DNA from: JAAUTG01 sp964458705
Lineage (GTDB): Bacteria; Bacteroidota; Bacteroidia; Chitinophagales; Saprospiraceae
Direction of reading: 5' to 3'
Assembly: GCA_964458705.1 (NCBI GenBank)
Contig: CAYWKD010000020.1
Coordinates: forward strand, 4,196-68,195
Length of the DNA stretch: 64,000 nucleotides
The first letter of the stretch is position 1; each line of letters opens with the position of its first letter. Below, piece after piece: positions 25,718-34,765 of the stretch. The notes beneath the pieces were generated by a model that had not been told where the DNA came from, did no database searches, and saw nothing but the letters and a program-made list of their open reading frames with translations. The position numbers were made by a program, and so were the translations under genes.

Positions 25718-27631
25718 ATGAGTAAAATTATAGGAATTGATCTAGGAACAACTAACTCATGTGTAGCTGTGATGGAGGGAAATGAACCTGTGGTGATCGC
25801 CAATGATGAAGGACGCAGAACCACCCCTTCGGTAGTAGCTTTCATGGACAACGGCGAGCGCAAGATTGGTGATCCTGCTAAACGACAAGCTATCACCAAC
25901 CCACAGCGTACAATTGCTTCCATCAAGCGATTCATGGGGCAGCGTTATTCTGAGGTAGCAAATGAATTAGAAATGACCTCTTATCCCGTGAAAAAAGGTG
26001 ATAATGATACTATTCGTGTAGATATTGATGGGAGATTATACACGCCTCAAGAAATTTCTGCAATGGTGTTGCAGAAGATGAAAAAAGTGGCAGAAGATTT
26101 TTTAGGACAAGAAGTGAAAGAGGCAGTAGTAACTGTTCCTGCTTACTTCAACGATTCTCAGCGTCAAGCAACAAAAGAGGCGGGTGAGATTGCAGGCTTG
26201 AACATTAAAAGAATCATCAATGAGCCAACAGCAGCAGCCTTGGCTTATGGTTTAGATAAGCGCAACAAAGATATGACTATCGCAGTCTATGACTTAGGTG
26301 GCGGTACATTTGATATTTCGATCTTGGATTTGGGAGAAGGCGTTTTTGAGGTGAAGTCAACAAATGGTGATACACACTTAGGAGGGGATGACTTTGATCG
26401 CGTTTTGATTGATTACTTAGCTGGATCATTCAAAGACCAAGAAAATATAGACTTGCGTAAGGATCCAATGGCGTTGCAGCGGCTAAAAGATGCAGCTGAA
26501 AAAGCTAAGATTGAACTTTCTTCCTCTACCGAGACAGAAGTGAATTTACCCTACATCACCGCAGTAGATGGTGTACCAAAGCATTTGGTCTTGAAGATAA
26601 GTAGAGCTAAGTTCGAGCAGCTAGCGGACTCTTTAGTTCAAAGAACTTTAGGACCATGCCAACAAGCATTGAAAGATGCGGGTATGAGTAAAAGTGATAT
26701 TGATGAAGTAATTTTAGTAGGTGGCTCCACTCGTATTCCAGTGATTCAACAAGCAGTTGAAAACTTTTTTGGCAAGAAGCCAAACAAGGGAGTCAACCCA
26801 GATGAAGTGGTAGCAGTAGGTGCATCTATTCAAGGTGGAGTCTTGAGCGGTGATGTACAAGATGTATTACTACTTGACGTAACCCCCCTCTCTTTGGGTA
26901 TTGAGACCATGGGAGGCGTTTACGATGTAGTCATCGAATCAAACTCGACCATTCCTACTAAGAAATCTAAAACATACTCAACAGCAGCAGACAATCAGCC
27001 GTCGGTAGAGATTCATATTTTACAGGGTGAACGACCAATGGCAAGGGACAACCGATCAGTGGGTCGATTTATCCTAGATGGTATTCCACCGGCACCTCGT
27101 GGTGTACCTCAGGTTGAAGTTTCCTTTGATATTGATGCCAATGGTATCTTGAGTGTGTCTGCTAAAGATAAAGGTACAGGCAAAGAGCAAAACATCCGAA
27201 TTGAAGCATCTACTGGGCTTTCAAAAGATGAAATTGCAAAGATGAAAGCAGAGGCAGAAGCTAATGCAGATTCGGATCGTGAGGCTAGAGAGCGTGTAGA
27301 TAAGTTAAATACGGCAGATAGCTTGATTTTCCAGACAGAAAAGCAGTTGAACGAGTTTGGAGATAAACTTTCAGCCGACAATAAATCGAATATTGAAAAA
27401 GCGGTAGCAGAATTAAAAGAAGCACACAAATCTGAGGATTTAGCAAAAATAGATTCTGCTACGGAAGTACTCAACAACGCATGGCAATCAGCTAGCCAAG
27501 AGATGTACCAAGCGCAAGCCAATCAGCAAGCGGAAGGTGCAACTACTGACCAAGCAGAAAGCAATGGCGCTACAACTGAAGCAGAAGACGTAACAGATGT
27601 AGAATTTGAAGAGGTAGATGATAAGAAGTAA
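25718..27631 (+). CDS. dnaK: Chaperone DnaK (Hsp70)
   Basis: ATP-dependent chaperone. The ATPase domain starts with IIGIDLGTTNSCVAVMEGN. The phosphate-binding IAVYDLGGGTFDISIL and the adenosine-binding VGGSTRIPVIQ motifs are present. The linker DVLLLDVTPLSLGIETMGG leads to the substrate-binding domain, and the C-terminal tail ends with the acidic EEVDD-type motif (FEEVDDKK). At 637 aa it is full length. dnaJ and grpE are not adjacent, so the chaperone set is split. It is followed by a strong terminator. Confidence 0.98.
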   Translation: MSKIIGIDLGTTNSCVAVMEGNEPVVIANDEGRRTTPSVVAFMDNGERKIGDPAKRQAITNPQRTIASIKRFMGQRYSEVANELEMTSYPVKKGDNDTIRVDIDGRLYTPQEISAMVLQKMKKVAEDFLGQEVKEAVVTVPAYFNDSQRQATKEAGEIAGLNIKRIINEPTAAALAYGLDKRNKDMTIAVYDLGGGTFDISILDLGEGVFEVKSTNGDTHLGGDDFDRVLIDYLAGSFKDQENIDLRKDPMALQRLKDAAEKAKIELSSSTETEVNLPYITAVDGVPKHLVLKISRAKFEQLADSLVQRTLGPCQQALKDAGMSKSDIDEVILVGGSTRIPVIQQAVENFFGKKPNKGVNPDEVVAVGASIQGGVLSGDVQDVLLLDVTPLSLGIETMGGVYDVVIESNSTIPTKKSKTYSTAADNQPSVEIHILQGERPMARDNRSVGRFILDGIPPAPRGVPQVEVSFDIDANGILSVSAKDKGTGKEQNIRIEASTGLSKDEIAKMKAEAEANADSDREARERVDKLNTADSLIFQTEKQLNEFGDKLSADNKSNIEKAVAELKEAHKSEDLAKIDSATEVLNNAWQSASQEMYQAQANQQAEGATTDQAESNGATTEAEDVTDVEFEEVDDKK

Positions 27632-27676
27632 TGCTATGAACTAGTAGATTAGTAATCTAACTAGTTGAACCTGCTC

Positions 27677-27714
27677 AAAATGCTCTCGATTCAAGAATCG
27701 AGAGCATTTTTTTT
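27677..27714 (+). terminator. Rho-independent terminator of dnaK
   Basis: Perfect 12-bp stem (ATGCTCTCGATT / AATCGAGAGCAT) with a CAAG loop, flanked by AAA upstream and a run of eight T downstream. It lies 46 nt after the dnaK stop codon, in front of the convergent Uma2 gene. Confidence 0.9.
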
Positions 27715-27762
27715 AGCTCAAGTATTGCTTTATTTTTGGCAGAAAGATTTAATATTCTGGAG

Positions 27763-28371
27763 TTACCCTTTCGCTTCCTCTTGGAAAATCTCGTTCAGGG
27801 GTATCATTAAATCTTTAATAGCGCTCGCTACCAAGGTATCTTCATCCGTCAATGGAGGAGCGCTACTTGTGAATTTACCGCTTGTTTTGTCCAACAAATA
27901 GACTAGCACAGTACGCCGCTCTGGGTCAACAATCCAGTATTCCAAAACGCCAGCTTGCTCGTACAATTCATATTTATCCTTCAATTCTCGCTTGGAGTTA
28001 CCGGGCGAAAGGATTTCGACAACCAATTCTGGTGCGCCTATACAACCTTGCTTATCTAATTTGCGATCGTCGCAAACCACACAAAGGTCTGGCTGAACTA
28101 CAGTATCTATCTTGTCACTAACAATTTTGTTTTGGTGTAGAGGTAGCCGCACATCAAAAGGAGCTGGAAAAACTTGACAGGGTTTGCCCTTTAGATGTAA
28201 CCACAAAACACCATTCAAATTGGATGCAATGCTCTGATGTTGCACGTTGGGTGCCGCCAAAGGAAGTAATCGTCCCTTTAATAACTCTACCCGCTCTTTG
28301 AATTGCCAAAGTAAGTAGTCGCTGTAAGTATAGTGTTTAGAGAAATCCAGTTGATGAAGTGATGTAATCAT
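27763..28371 (-). CDS. Uma2 family (DUF820) endonuclease-like protein
   Basis: A 202-residue protein of the Uma2/DUF820 PD-(D/E)XK-like family. The core is visible: LVVEILSPGNSKRELKDK with the Glu and Lys of the nuclease fold, preceded by QPDLCVV and followed by YEQAGVLEYWIVDPERRTV. Members are widespread in cyanobacteria and Bacteroidota, and their biological role is unclear. No inverted repeats or transposase sit beside it. It is the last gene of a minus-strand run, 115 nt behind the ThuA gene. Confidence 0.88.
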   Translation of the reverse strand: MITSLHQLDFSKHYTYSDYLLWQFKERVELLKGRLLPLAAPNVQHQSIASNLNGVLWLHLKGKPCQVFPAPFDVRLPLHQNKIVSDKIDTVVQPDLCVVCDDRKLDKQGCIGAPELVVEILSPGNSKRELKDKYELYEQAGVLEYWIVDPERRTVLVYLLDKTSGKFTSSAPPLTDEDTLVASAIKDLMIPLNEIFQEEAKG

Positions 28372-28486
28372 GTAATTCCACTTTCAATGTTTGCTGAAAA
28401 AACATTAGTACGCTTGAAGAAGTTTGCATTTTCAATGGTTAAGATTTCTAGCATTTCCCTTGGAAAAACTGTATTTAAGTAATTAC

Positions 28487-29602
28487 CTATTTCAAATCAG
28501 CAATTTTAAGTTGCCGCTTCTCCCAATAGCTATCTTGATGAAAATTATAAGCAGTGGGCTGATAAGTTCCAACAATACCTACTTCCGCTTTAGCAGGTAC
28601 CTCTAGACCCGACAAATAATAAACTGCATTGACGAACAATCGTCGAACGCCCTCATTAGTTAAATCCGTAGAAGAACCAATGGTCGAAGTGAAAGATTTT
28701 CCCTTTTTGCCATTTGGAAGTTGATAACTTTTTGTCCAAGCTATCGGCATCATGGGATCATTGGGGTTGTATGGCTTATTACTCGCAGGATTGGTTGTAG
28801 CAATTTTAGCATCGGTCGGGCGTAACCCAAAAAAAGGATCATTTTCATCAAATTCCTTTGTTCGATCTATGACTTGCCCCATGATGATGGGCTGAGTATC
28901 CTCTGGCAGTGGCAGTCGCACACCGTAAACATCGGTAGCTCCCCAGATGTCTCCGTCTTTTAGTCCATTTGTGATAGGATGATTTGCTGCCCCGACTGCT
29001 ACAAGTCCTCTCGTGCTTTGGTGCTTGTGATGTCCATGATGCGTATGCCAACGCTCACCAAGTACTAATCGCCCAAAGCCTCCTTGCCAAGCGTCCCTGC
29101 GCTCGTAGTAGTTGCCATAGTGCTGCCATTGGCTAGTTGTATCTTTGATATTAAAAGCATGAGTGGCAGTACGAATACCGATTACGGGCTTTCCAGCCTT
29201 TAGAAAATTATCAATATGTCGCATTTGCTCATCTGGCAGTTCTCGGAAGCGCGTTTGAATAATCATCAAATCAGCATTGTCCAAATGCGCTAAGCCAGAT
29301 ATGTTGTGTGAATAATTAGGCTTGATAACGCCCAAGCTATCAGGATGCTGAGCAAAAAGCACGGTACAATCAAAGCCATGACGCTCAGAAAGAATTTTAG
29401 CCAACTGTGGCAGTGCTTCTTCTGAGCGATACTCTTCATCTCCGCTAACTAGAACGACTCTTTTGTTTATTCCGGACTTACCTTCGTAAGTTAACCACGC
29501 TTCAGGTTCAGATGCTCTTGGGCTTGTTTGAGTAGTTTTATCATTATCACAGGCAGTTACTACTAGTAGGAAGGCGCAGAATACTTTTAATAAGTTTGAC
29601 AT
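28487..29602 (-). CDS. ThuA-domain lipoprotein
   Basis: The protein has a lipoprotein signal (FCAFLLVVTAC, Cys18) and a ThuA-like domain with a class I glutamine-amidotransferase-like fold: VVLVSGDEEYRSEEALPQL, DLMIIQTRFRELPDEQM, and GKPVIGIRTATHAF. A His-rich stretch (RWHTHHGHHKHQS) follows and could bind metal. The C-terminal half has MMPIAWTKSYQ and VRRLFVNAVYYLSGLEVP, typical of ThuA proteins that act on sugars or are found with them. The length of 371 aa is usual. No sugar-pathway gene is adjacent, so the substrate is open. Confidence 0.85.
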   Translation of the reverse strand: MSNLLKVFCAFLLVVTACDNDKTTQTSPRASEPEAWLTYEGKSGINKRVVLVSGDEEYRSEEALPQLAKILSERHGFDCTVLFAQHPDSLGVIKPNYSHNISGLAHLDNADLMIIQTRFRELPDEQMRHIDNFLKAGKPVIGIRTATHAFNIKDTTSQWQHYGNYYERRDAWQGGFGRLVLGERWHTHHGHHKHQSTRGLVAVGAANHPITNGLKDGDIWGATDVYGVRLPLPEDTQPIIMGQVIDRTKEFDENDPFFGLRPTDAKIATTNPASNKPYNPNDPMMPIAWTKSYQLPNGKKGKSFTSTIGSSTDLTNEGVRRLFVNAVYYLSGLEVPAKAEVGIVGTYQPTAYNFHQDSYWEKRQLKIADLK

Positions 29603-29625
29603 TGTTGTTGTTCGTTTTGTTATAT

Positions 29626-29670
29626 TTCTTCGATAGCAGCTAAATAATTAGGACAACTGCTATCGAAGAA
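29626..29670. repeat. Perfect 14-bp inverted repeat, possible terminator
   Basis: TTCTTCGATAGCAG (29626-29639) and its exact reverse complement (29657-29670) with a 17-nt loop lie in the spacer after the redoxin gene. There is no T tract on the minus strand, so intrinsic termination is uncertain; it could instead protect or process the mRNA before ThuA. Confidence 0.55.
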
Positions 29671-29685
29671 ATTGGAAAAGCGATT

Positions 29686-30294
29686 TTACTTTTTTACTTT
29701 GATAGAGCAACCTACCGCTTTCGTGAAGCTAGGGTCTGGCCTTTCACCTGCTTCCAAAGCAGCGATCGCATCTTCTACAAACTTTTGCTCCACTGCATCA
29801 GCATCTTGCATATTATCATCAATAGCACCGATGTACTGCACTTTCAAATCTTTGTCGAGGATAAAAATATGTGGCGTTCTCTCTGCTCCAAATTGAGGAA
29901 ACACCTTTTGCTTCTCATCAATTAAGTAGTAGTTGTAGCCTAATTCTTCTGCACGTTTTTGCATATTTTCAAAGCTATCTCCTGGTTTTATGGACACATC
30001 GTTTGGCATAATGTTAATAACAGGATAGCCAAGCGGTTCAAACTTATTTTGCAAGGCTACTACACGCTCTTCATACAGTTTCGCTACTGGGCAAGTGTTG
30101 CAAGTAAAATTAATGATGAAGCCTTTGGCTGTTTTAAAGTCCGCTAAAGAAAGCATTTTGCCATCAATATTTTTTAGTCTGAAGTCTGGTGCAGTATCGC
30201 CTACCTCCAATCCATCTTTGTCGACTAAAGTAGCTGCGCCTAAAATAATTGCGCCTAATAACAGCATTGTAAACATTCTAAGTGTACGTTTCAT
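29686..30294 (-). CDS. Exported redoxin-family protein
   Basis: A 202-residue thioredoxin-fold protein. It has an N-terminal hydrophobic export signal (FTMLLLGAIILGAATL), then VGDTAPDFRLKNIDG and the active-site-like NFTCNTCPVAK with Cys65 and Cys68. The C-terminal region has RTPHIFILDKDLKVQYIGAID, typical of redoxin/AhpC-TSA relatives. The CNTC spacing differs from CGPC or CPYC, so redox potential may be unusual. It is 47 nt behind the TlpA-like gene on the same strand and probably co-transcribed. It likely acts in the periplasm. Confidence 0.85.
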   Translation of the reverse strand: MKRTLRMFTMLLLGAIILGAATLVDKDGLEVGDTAPDFRLKNIDGKMLSLADFKTAKGFIINFTCNTCPVAKLYEERVVALQNKFEPLGYPVINIMPNDVSIKPGDSFENMQKRAEELGYNYYLIDEKQKVFPQFGAERTPHIFILDKDLKVQYIGAIDDNMQDADAVEQKFVEDAIAALEAGERPDPSFTKAVGCSIKVKK

Positions 30295-30341
30295 AATAAA
30301 TACGTTTGTTTTGAATCAATTAAATATTAAGGTGTAATGTC

Positions 30342-30932
30342 TTACAAAAAAGTCTTCAACGCACTTTCAAGTTCCTGAAAATCAGAAAATTGATCGCTGT
30401 AGAAAGTGCGCTTTTCAGCATTGTAAATCATGGTAACAGGAATAGCTCCGCCCCAGTCGGTATCTACTTTGTCAATCCAATTGTTGTACTTGCTATCTGT
30501 CAATACAACTACTTTGGACTTCAATTGGTATTTTGTCAAAAAGTCTTTTAACTTGGTTTCTAGCTGGCGTTTAAAATCTAGGCTGATTAGCACTACCTGC
30601 ACTTTCTCCTCTTGATACTCAGCTTGAATTTTTTCAAAGTAGGGCAGTTCCTCTACGCAAGGCTTACACCAAGTCGCCCAGAAATTGATTACATAAGTAG
30701 TGTCATTATTTTTGTTGAAAATTGATGTAATCCCTTCAAAGCTACTATGAACTGGTATTGTGCCAATAGCTGTTTCTAAGAAAGTTACTTCATCAGTGCT
30801 AGGGACTTCCTCTACTACTTTAGACCTTTCCTCTTTAGGAACTTGCTCTGTTGGAGTTTCCTCCGTTGATGTTGAAGTTTGACAAGAAGATGCAACTAAT
30901 AGAACTAAGCAGAAGATAGAAACATATTTCAT
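30342..30932 (-). CDS. TlpA-like thioredoxin lipoprotein
   Basis: Periplasmic thiol-disulphide protein of the TlpA/ResA type. Lipobox with Cys17 (LVASSCQTS), then a Thr/Glu/Val-rich linker of about 30 residues, and a thioredoxin domain with INFWATWCKPCVEELP (Cys89, Cys92). A cis-Pro-like motif follows in GGAIPVTMIYNAEK. It is 196 aa long. It is upstream of the redoxin-family gene in the same direction, so the two thioredoxin-fold proteins may be one redox pair. The substrate is unknown. Confidence 0.88.
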   Translation of the reverse strand: MKYVSIFCLVLLVASSCQTSTSTEETPTEQVPKEERSKVVEEVPSTDEVTFLETAIGTIPVHSSFEGITSIFNKNNDTTYVINFWATWCKPCVEELPYFEKIQAEYQEEKVQVVLISLDFKRQLETKLKDFLTKYQLKSKVVVLTDSKYNNWIDKVDTDWGGAIPVTMIYNAEKRTFYSDQFSDFQELESALKTFL

Positions 30933-31001
30933 AAATCTATGCTATTTTCTTACATAACGCAAGGTTGAGCAATTTTGTTAGCCGTCATCTGTTTTTTGTT
31001 A

Positions 31002-31592
31002 CTACAATGCCCCAATCAATTCGTCAAAGGAATCAGCCTCTTTGTAGAGGCGGTCGCTATAGCTTGTTGCTTGGAATTTAAGTTGGTGAGGCACTTCATT
31101 TCTAAGCAAAAGTTCAACAGTAATATTACCGTACTGCTGATCAGTTTTCTTACCTTCTTCAAAGCTATTGCAAGGCTTGAGATAGTGACGTTGAATAGTC
31201 TCTACCCATTTAGGACGATTGTAAATTCTTATATCGGAAATTTGCTTTCGATAATTGAGCCGAAGCACCTGCTCCTTTAAATAATCCAAAAAATGGATAA
31301 CATCTCTTTGAGAATACTGTGTTTGATCGAAATGTACAGCAAAACCTTTTGAGCTGGGCGTATTTAGAAAAGTAAGGGCTTCATCCACATCTTCGGGAAG
31401 AACTTTTGAGATAGCGTATTGATTTTTCAACCAATCTATTAGGCGATGACACACAAGTGTCTCTTTCCAAAAGTCGTAATCCTGCTGCTCTTCATGTGTT
31501 CTAACAATAAGTTCATGAATAACGGGTTGGTTAGGAGAACTTTCCTCTGCAGCTTTAAAAATATTTTTGATGTACTTCCAAAAGTCAGACAT
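31002..31592 (-). CDS. Hypothetical cytosolic protein, 196 aa
   Basis: I do not recognise this protein. It has no signal peptide or membrane helix. The N-terminal half is helical and charged (MSDFWKYIKNIFKAAEESS), the middle contains GFAVHFDQTQYSQRDVIHFL and RKQISDIRIYNRP, and the end is acidic (EADSFDELIGAL). Trp and Tyr are frequent and there is no obvious catalytic motif. It is on the same strand as the thioredoxin genes and 69 nt upstream of the TlpA-like one, so it could begin that transcription unit. A structure prediction would be the best next evidence. Confidence 0.75.
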   Translation of the reverse strand: MSDFWKYIKNIFKAAEESSPNQPVIHELIVRTHEEQQDYDFWKETLVCHRLIDWLKNQYAISKVLPEDVDEALTFLNTPSSKGFAVHFDQTQYSQRDVIHFLDYLKEQVLRLNYRKQISDIRIYNRPKWVETIQRHYLKPCNSFEEGKKTDQQYGNITVELLLRNEVPHQLKFQATSYSDRLYKEADSFDELIGAL

Positions 31593-31790
31593 GAATTAGA
31601 CTTTATTTACAATGTATTTGAGGGTAATACTTCCCGAGAGGTCGAGGCAGGCTTTTACTAACATAAAAACCTTTTCAAGCTAAAGTAGAGCATATTCCCG
31701 TCAGGTAGCGTTTTATCAATAATTATTATTAGGTTTAAACAAGGATTATTAATACCTTTAAAATTGCTTTTTGTTCATTCATCCTAAACT

Positions 31791-33137
31791 ATGAAACAAC
31801 GCTTAGTTAATTGGTTGAAGCTCTGTTTAGGGCTTGTTATTATTTTTACTTTTATTTTACTAATTGCTCCTCCGTTACTTAGTAGCAAAATCAAAACGAA
31901 TATTGAGCAACAGGACATAGATGCTAGTGCTTTATTTTACACAGANNNNNNNNNNNNNNNNNNNNNNNNNNNNNNNNNNNNNNNNNNNNNNNNNNNNNNN
32001 NNNNNNNNNNNNNNNNNNNNNNNNNNNNNNNNNNNNNNNNNNNNNCTAGATGAGGTTGACGAAGTAGTATCATTACCATCCGAACAATCAGATTTTGGAG
32101 AGGCTCGCTTCAAATGGGGCTATATGAACAAAAATGGTAACTTAGTTATCCCTGCCCATTTCGATGATGCACGTAATTTCACCAATGGCTTAGCTGCCGT
32201 TCAAGTCAAGGGGAACTGGGGTTTCATTGATAAGCAAGGCAGAACAATCATAGAACCACAGTACAAAGGAGTTTGGGCATTTAAAGATGGATTGGCAAGA
32301 GTGGAGACTTGGGAGGAAAAAATGGGTTTTATTAATGTTGCTGGCAAAATGGCCATTTCAACCAACTATCAAGAAGTCAAGGATTTTTACAATGGCTTGG
32401 CAAGAGTAAAAGATCAAGGAGTATATGGCTATATTAATAAACAAGGAAAATTAATCATTCCCTTTAGTTATGCTAGTGCATCTGACTTTCAAGATGGCTT
32501 CGCCAAAGTCAAACGCCTAGTTAAGTACGGTCTGATTAACACGGACGGTCAGTTAATTATACCCGAAACGTATAGTCAGCTGTATTTGCCTTCAAATAAT
32601 TTGGTTCGTGCAAAAAAGGAAGAGAAATACGGATTTTTGAATACATCAGGTGAGCTAGTTATTCCTTTTCAGTACGACCAAGCAACAGACTTTGAAAACG
32701 GAATAGCTGCCGTTAAAAAAAAGAGGCTATACGGTCTAATTGATACCCTTGGAAACGAAATAAAAGCACCGTTCTTTGATCGAGCTTGGTACGGTAATGA
32801 AGGTAACTGGCTTGTCGAAAAAGCAGGTCGTTTTGGAGCAGTTAACTCAAAAGGCGAATACATTATTCCCGCCATTTATGAACAATTACTTCCGTTCTCG
32901 GAAGGTCGGACGCTATACAAGCAAGATATGCTTTGGGGAATTATTGACACTTCGGGCAGACGTATCACATCCGCACAGTATGGCTTAGGATGGGCATTTA
33001 GAGAAGGCTTGGCGAGAGTGGCTTTTTATGAAGGCATTGGTTTTGTAAACGCCGAAGGCGGAGTGAGTATTCCTCCTAAATTTATGGATAGCCGAGATTT
33101 CTCGGAAGGACTAGCACGCGTGCAAGTAGGCAATTAA
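31791..33137 (+). CDS. WG-repeat protein, interrupted by an assembly gap
   Basis: The N-terminal part has a membrane helix or signal anchor (LCLGLVIIFTFILLIAPPLL). After the gap come ten WG-type repeats of about 35 residues, each like GFIDKQGRTIIEPQY followed by F-x-D/N-G-L-A-x-V. The repeats presumably form a beta-sheet ligand or protein-binding domain; function is not known. The 100 N at 31946-32045 are a conventional placeholder, so the real distance between the two parts is unknown and the open frame across it is only a one-in-three match. The two halves may belong to one gene or to two. It is followed 34 nt later by the M28 peptidase gene. Confidence 0.75.
   Translation: MKQRLVNWLKLCLGLVIIFTFILLIAPPLLSSKIKTNIEQQDIDASALFYTXXXXXXXXXXXXXXXXXXXXXXXXXXXXXXXXXXLDEVDEVVSLPSEQSDFGEARFKWGYMNKNGNLVIPAHFDDARNFTNGLAAVQVKGNWGFIDKQGRTIIEPQYKGVWAFKDGLARVETWEEKMGFINVAGKMAISTNYQEVKDFYNGLARVKDQGVYGYINKQGKLIIPFSYASASDFQDGFAKVKRLVKYGLINTDGQLIIPETYSQLYLPSNNLVRAKKEEKYGFLNTSGELVIPFQYDQATDFENGIAAVKKKRLYGLIDTLGNEIKAPFFDRAWYGNEGNWLVEKAGRFGAVNSKGEYIIPAIYEQLLPFSEGRTLYKQDMLWGIIDTSGRRITSAQYGLGWAFREGLARVAFYEGIGFVNAEGGVSIPPKFMDSRDFSEGLARVQVGN
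31946..32045. other. Assembly gap of 100 N
   Basis: Exactly 100 N bases. This is the usual placeholder for a gap of unknown size. It lies inside the WG-repeat gene, soon after the membrane anchor, so the sequence joined here is a scaffold join rather than read sequence. Confidence 0.98.
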
Positions 33138-33171
33138 TCAATTGATTTAACTTATATTTAAAATACAAATC

Positions 33172-34686
33172 ATGAATCATTCCTATCATTTATTTTTTAT
33201 TATTAGCTTGCTGAGCATCAACGTAACCTTTGCTCAGCAGCAACTCCCAGAATACAATATTACAAGTCAGGAAGTAGAAGCACAGATGCGTTTTTTAGCA
33301 TCCGATGCCTTGAAAGGTCGCTTGACTGGTGAGGAAGGCAACCGAATTGCAGCCGCTTATATCGCCACTCAATTAGAGGCTTATGGCGTTAAAAAAGTGG
33401 AAAATATGGCTACTTACTATCAGCCTGTTAACTTGCAACAAGTTGTGCCAATCAGCCAAGCATCTTTAGACTGGAACAAAACGACTTTTCAGCAAGGCAA
33501 AAACTTAATGATGTTAAGCGGTGAGGGTGGATCAATAAAAGCAAAAGCAGTCTTTGTAGGTGATGGCTGGGTAGATCAAGAAAAAGGTATTGATGACTAC
33601 GCAGGGCTAGATGTCGAGGGCAAAATAGTAATTACCAATATTGGTTTGCCAGATAGCAGAGCACCACTTGCTATTATAAAATCTATGCAGCGAAAGCGTG
33701 AAATAGCAGAAGAAAAAGGTGCTGTGGCAGTAATTGAGTTATTCCAACTTGGAAGCAACTACTGGAATATCATAACAAAATACTTCTCCAAGTCGTCTAT
33801 TCAACTAAGTTCGGAAGAAAGAAAAATGAACAGCAAGATTCCATACGGATGGATTTTGGAAGAAGATACCAGTTTTAGTAGCACGATAAAAGAAGGCAAG
33901 AAAACTAAAATAAAGCTGAGCAACAATGCTTCCGAAGAAAGAACGATTCAATCTGATAATGTAATTGGAGTAATCGAAGGTAATGATACTAAATTGAAGA
34001 ATGAATATGTGGTAATAACAGCTCATTACGATCATGTCGGAGTGGGTGAACAAGGTGGCGGTGCTTATACGGAACAAGACAGCATTTTCAATGGTGCTAG
34101 AGATAATGCCTTCGGAACGGTTGCTCTATTGAGTACTGCAAAGGCTCTTGCTGCTGCACCTCCCAAACGGTCTATCCTTATTTTAGCAGTAACAGGAGAA
34201 GAAAAAGGACTGCTGGGAAGTAGTTATTATTCGGATCACCCAGTTATTCCATTAGAAAAGACCATCTTCAACTTTAATACGGATGGCGCAGGCTACAACT
34301 CAAAAGATCGAGTAACCATTTTCGGATTGGGCAGAACAGGAGTAGATGAAGAATTAAATAGCGGTGCTGCTGAGTTTGGGCTGAAAGTTAGTGATGATCC
34401 TGCTCCTGAACAAGGACTTTATGATCGTTCAGACAATGTATCTTTTGCAGCTAAAGGCGTGCCAGCGATTACTTTTAGCCCAGGCTTCACGGCTTTCGAT
34501 GAGGAAATCATGAAAAATTATCATCAAGTAAGCGATAACCCTGAAACCATAGATTTTGATTATTTGGCTACTTATTGCAAAATTTTTGCTCACACTACTA
34601 GACTAATTGCTAATAAATCAGAGCGACCATTCTGGAAAGAAGGGGATAAATACGAGGAAGCCGGTAAGGCACTGTACAAGAAATAA
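33172..34686 (+). CDS. M28-family zinc peptidase, exported
   Basis: Zinc aminopeptidase-type M28 metallopeptidase with a signal peptide ending near VTFAQQQ. A protease-associated-like segment lies at about 100-230. The catalytic core shows TAHYDHVGVG with the first His and the catalytic Asp, GARDNAFGTVALL with the bridging Asp, VTGEEKGLLGSSYYS with the catalytic Glu pair, and FNTDGAGYN with a further Asp. The final metal ligand His is in MKNYHQVSDNPE. The length of 504 aa fits. It should act in the periplasm or outside. It follows the WG-repeat gene by 34 nt, likely one operon. Confidence 0.92.
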   Translation: MNHSYHLFFIISLLSINVTFAQQQLPEYNITSQEVEAQMRFLASDALKGRLTGEEGNRIAAAYIATQLEAYGVKKVENMATYYQPVNLQQVVPISQASLDWNKTTFQQGKNLMMLSGEGGSIKAKAVFVGDGWVDQEKGIDDYAGLDVEGKIVITNIGLPDSRAPLAIIKSMQRKREIAEEKGAVAVIELFQLGSNYWNIITKYFSKSSIQLSSEERKMNSKIPYGWILEEDTSFSSTIKEGKKTKIKLSNNASEERTIQSDNVIGVIEGNDTKLKNEYVVITAHYDHVGVGEQGGGAYTEQDSIFNGARDNAFGTVALLSTAKALAAAPPKRSILILAVTGEEKGLLGSSYYSDHPVIPLEKTIFNFNTDGAGYNSKDRVTIFGLGRTGVDEELNSGAAEFGLKVSDDPAPEQGLYDRSDNVSFAAKGVPAITFSPGFTAFDEEIMKNYHQVSDNPETIDFDYLATYCKIFAHTTRLIANKSERPFWKEGDKYEEAGKALYKK

Positions 34687-34702
34687 GCTTTCTGAAAGTT
34701 TG

Positions 34703-34757
34703 ATGTTCAAGGCTCGAAATTTAATGCTAATTGTTTTGAACATTAAACCTTGAACAT
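34703..34757. repeat. Nested hairpin between M28 peptidase gene and purE
   Basis: A 10-bp outer stem (ATGTTCAAGG / CCTTGAACAT) encloses a 7-bp inner stem (TTTAATG / CATTAAA). The right arm also shows a direct repeat of GAACATTAAA. The structure ends about 10 nt before the purE start codon. It may be a terminator for the peptidase gene or a leader structure of purE. Confidence 0.45.
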
Positions 34758-34765
34758 TAAAAAAT

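Noticed and set aside
27763..28371. Uma2 protein as part of a mobile element
   Set aside because: No terminal repeats, target duplication or transposase are visible around it.
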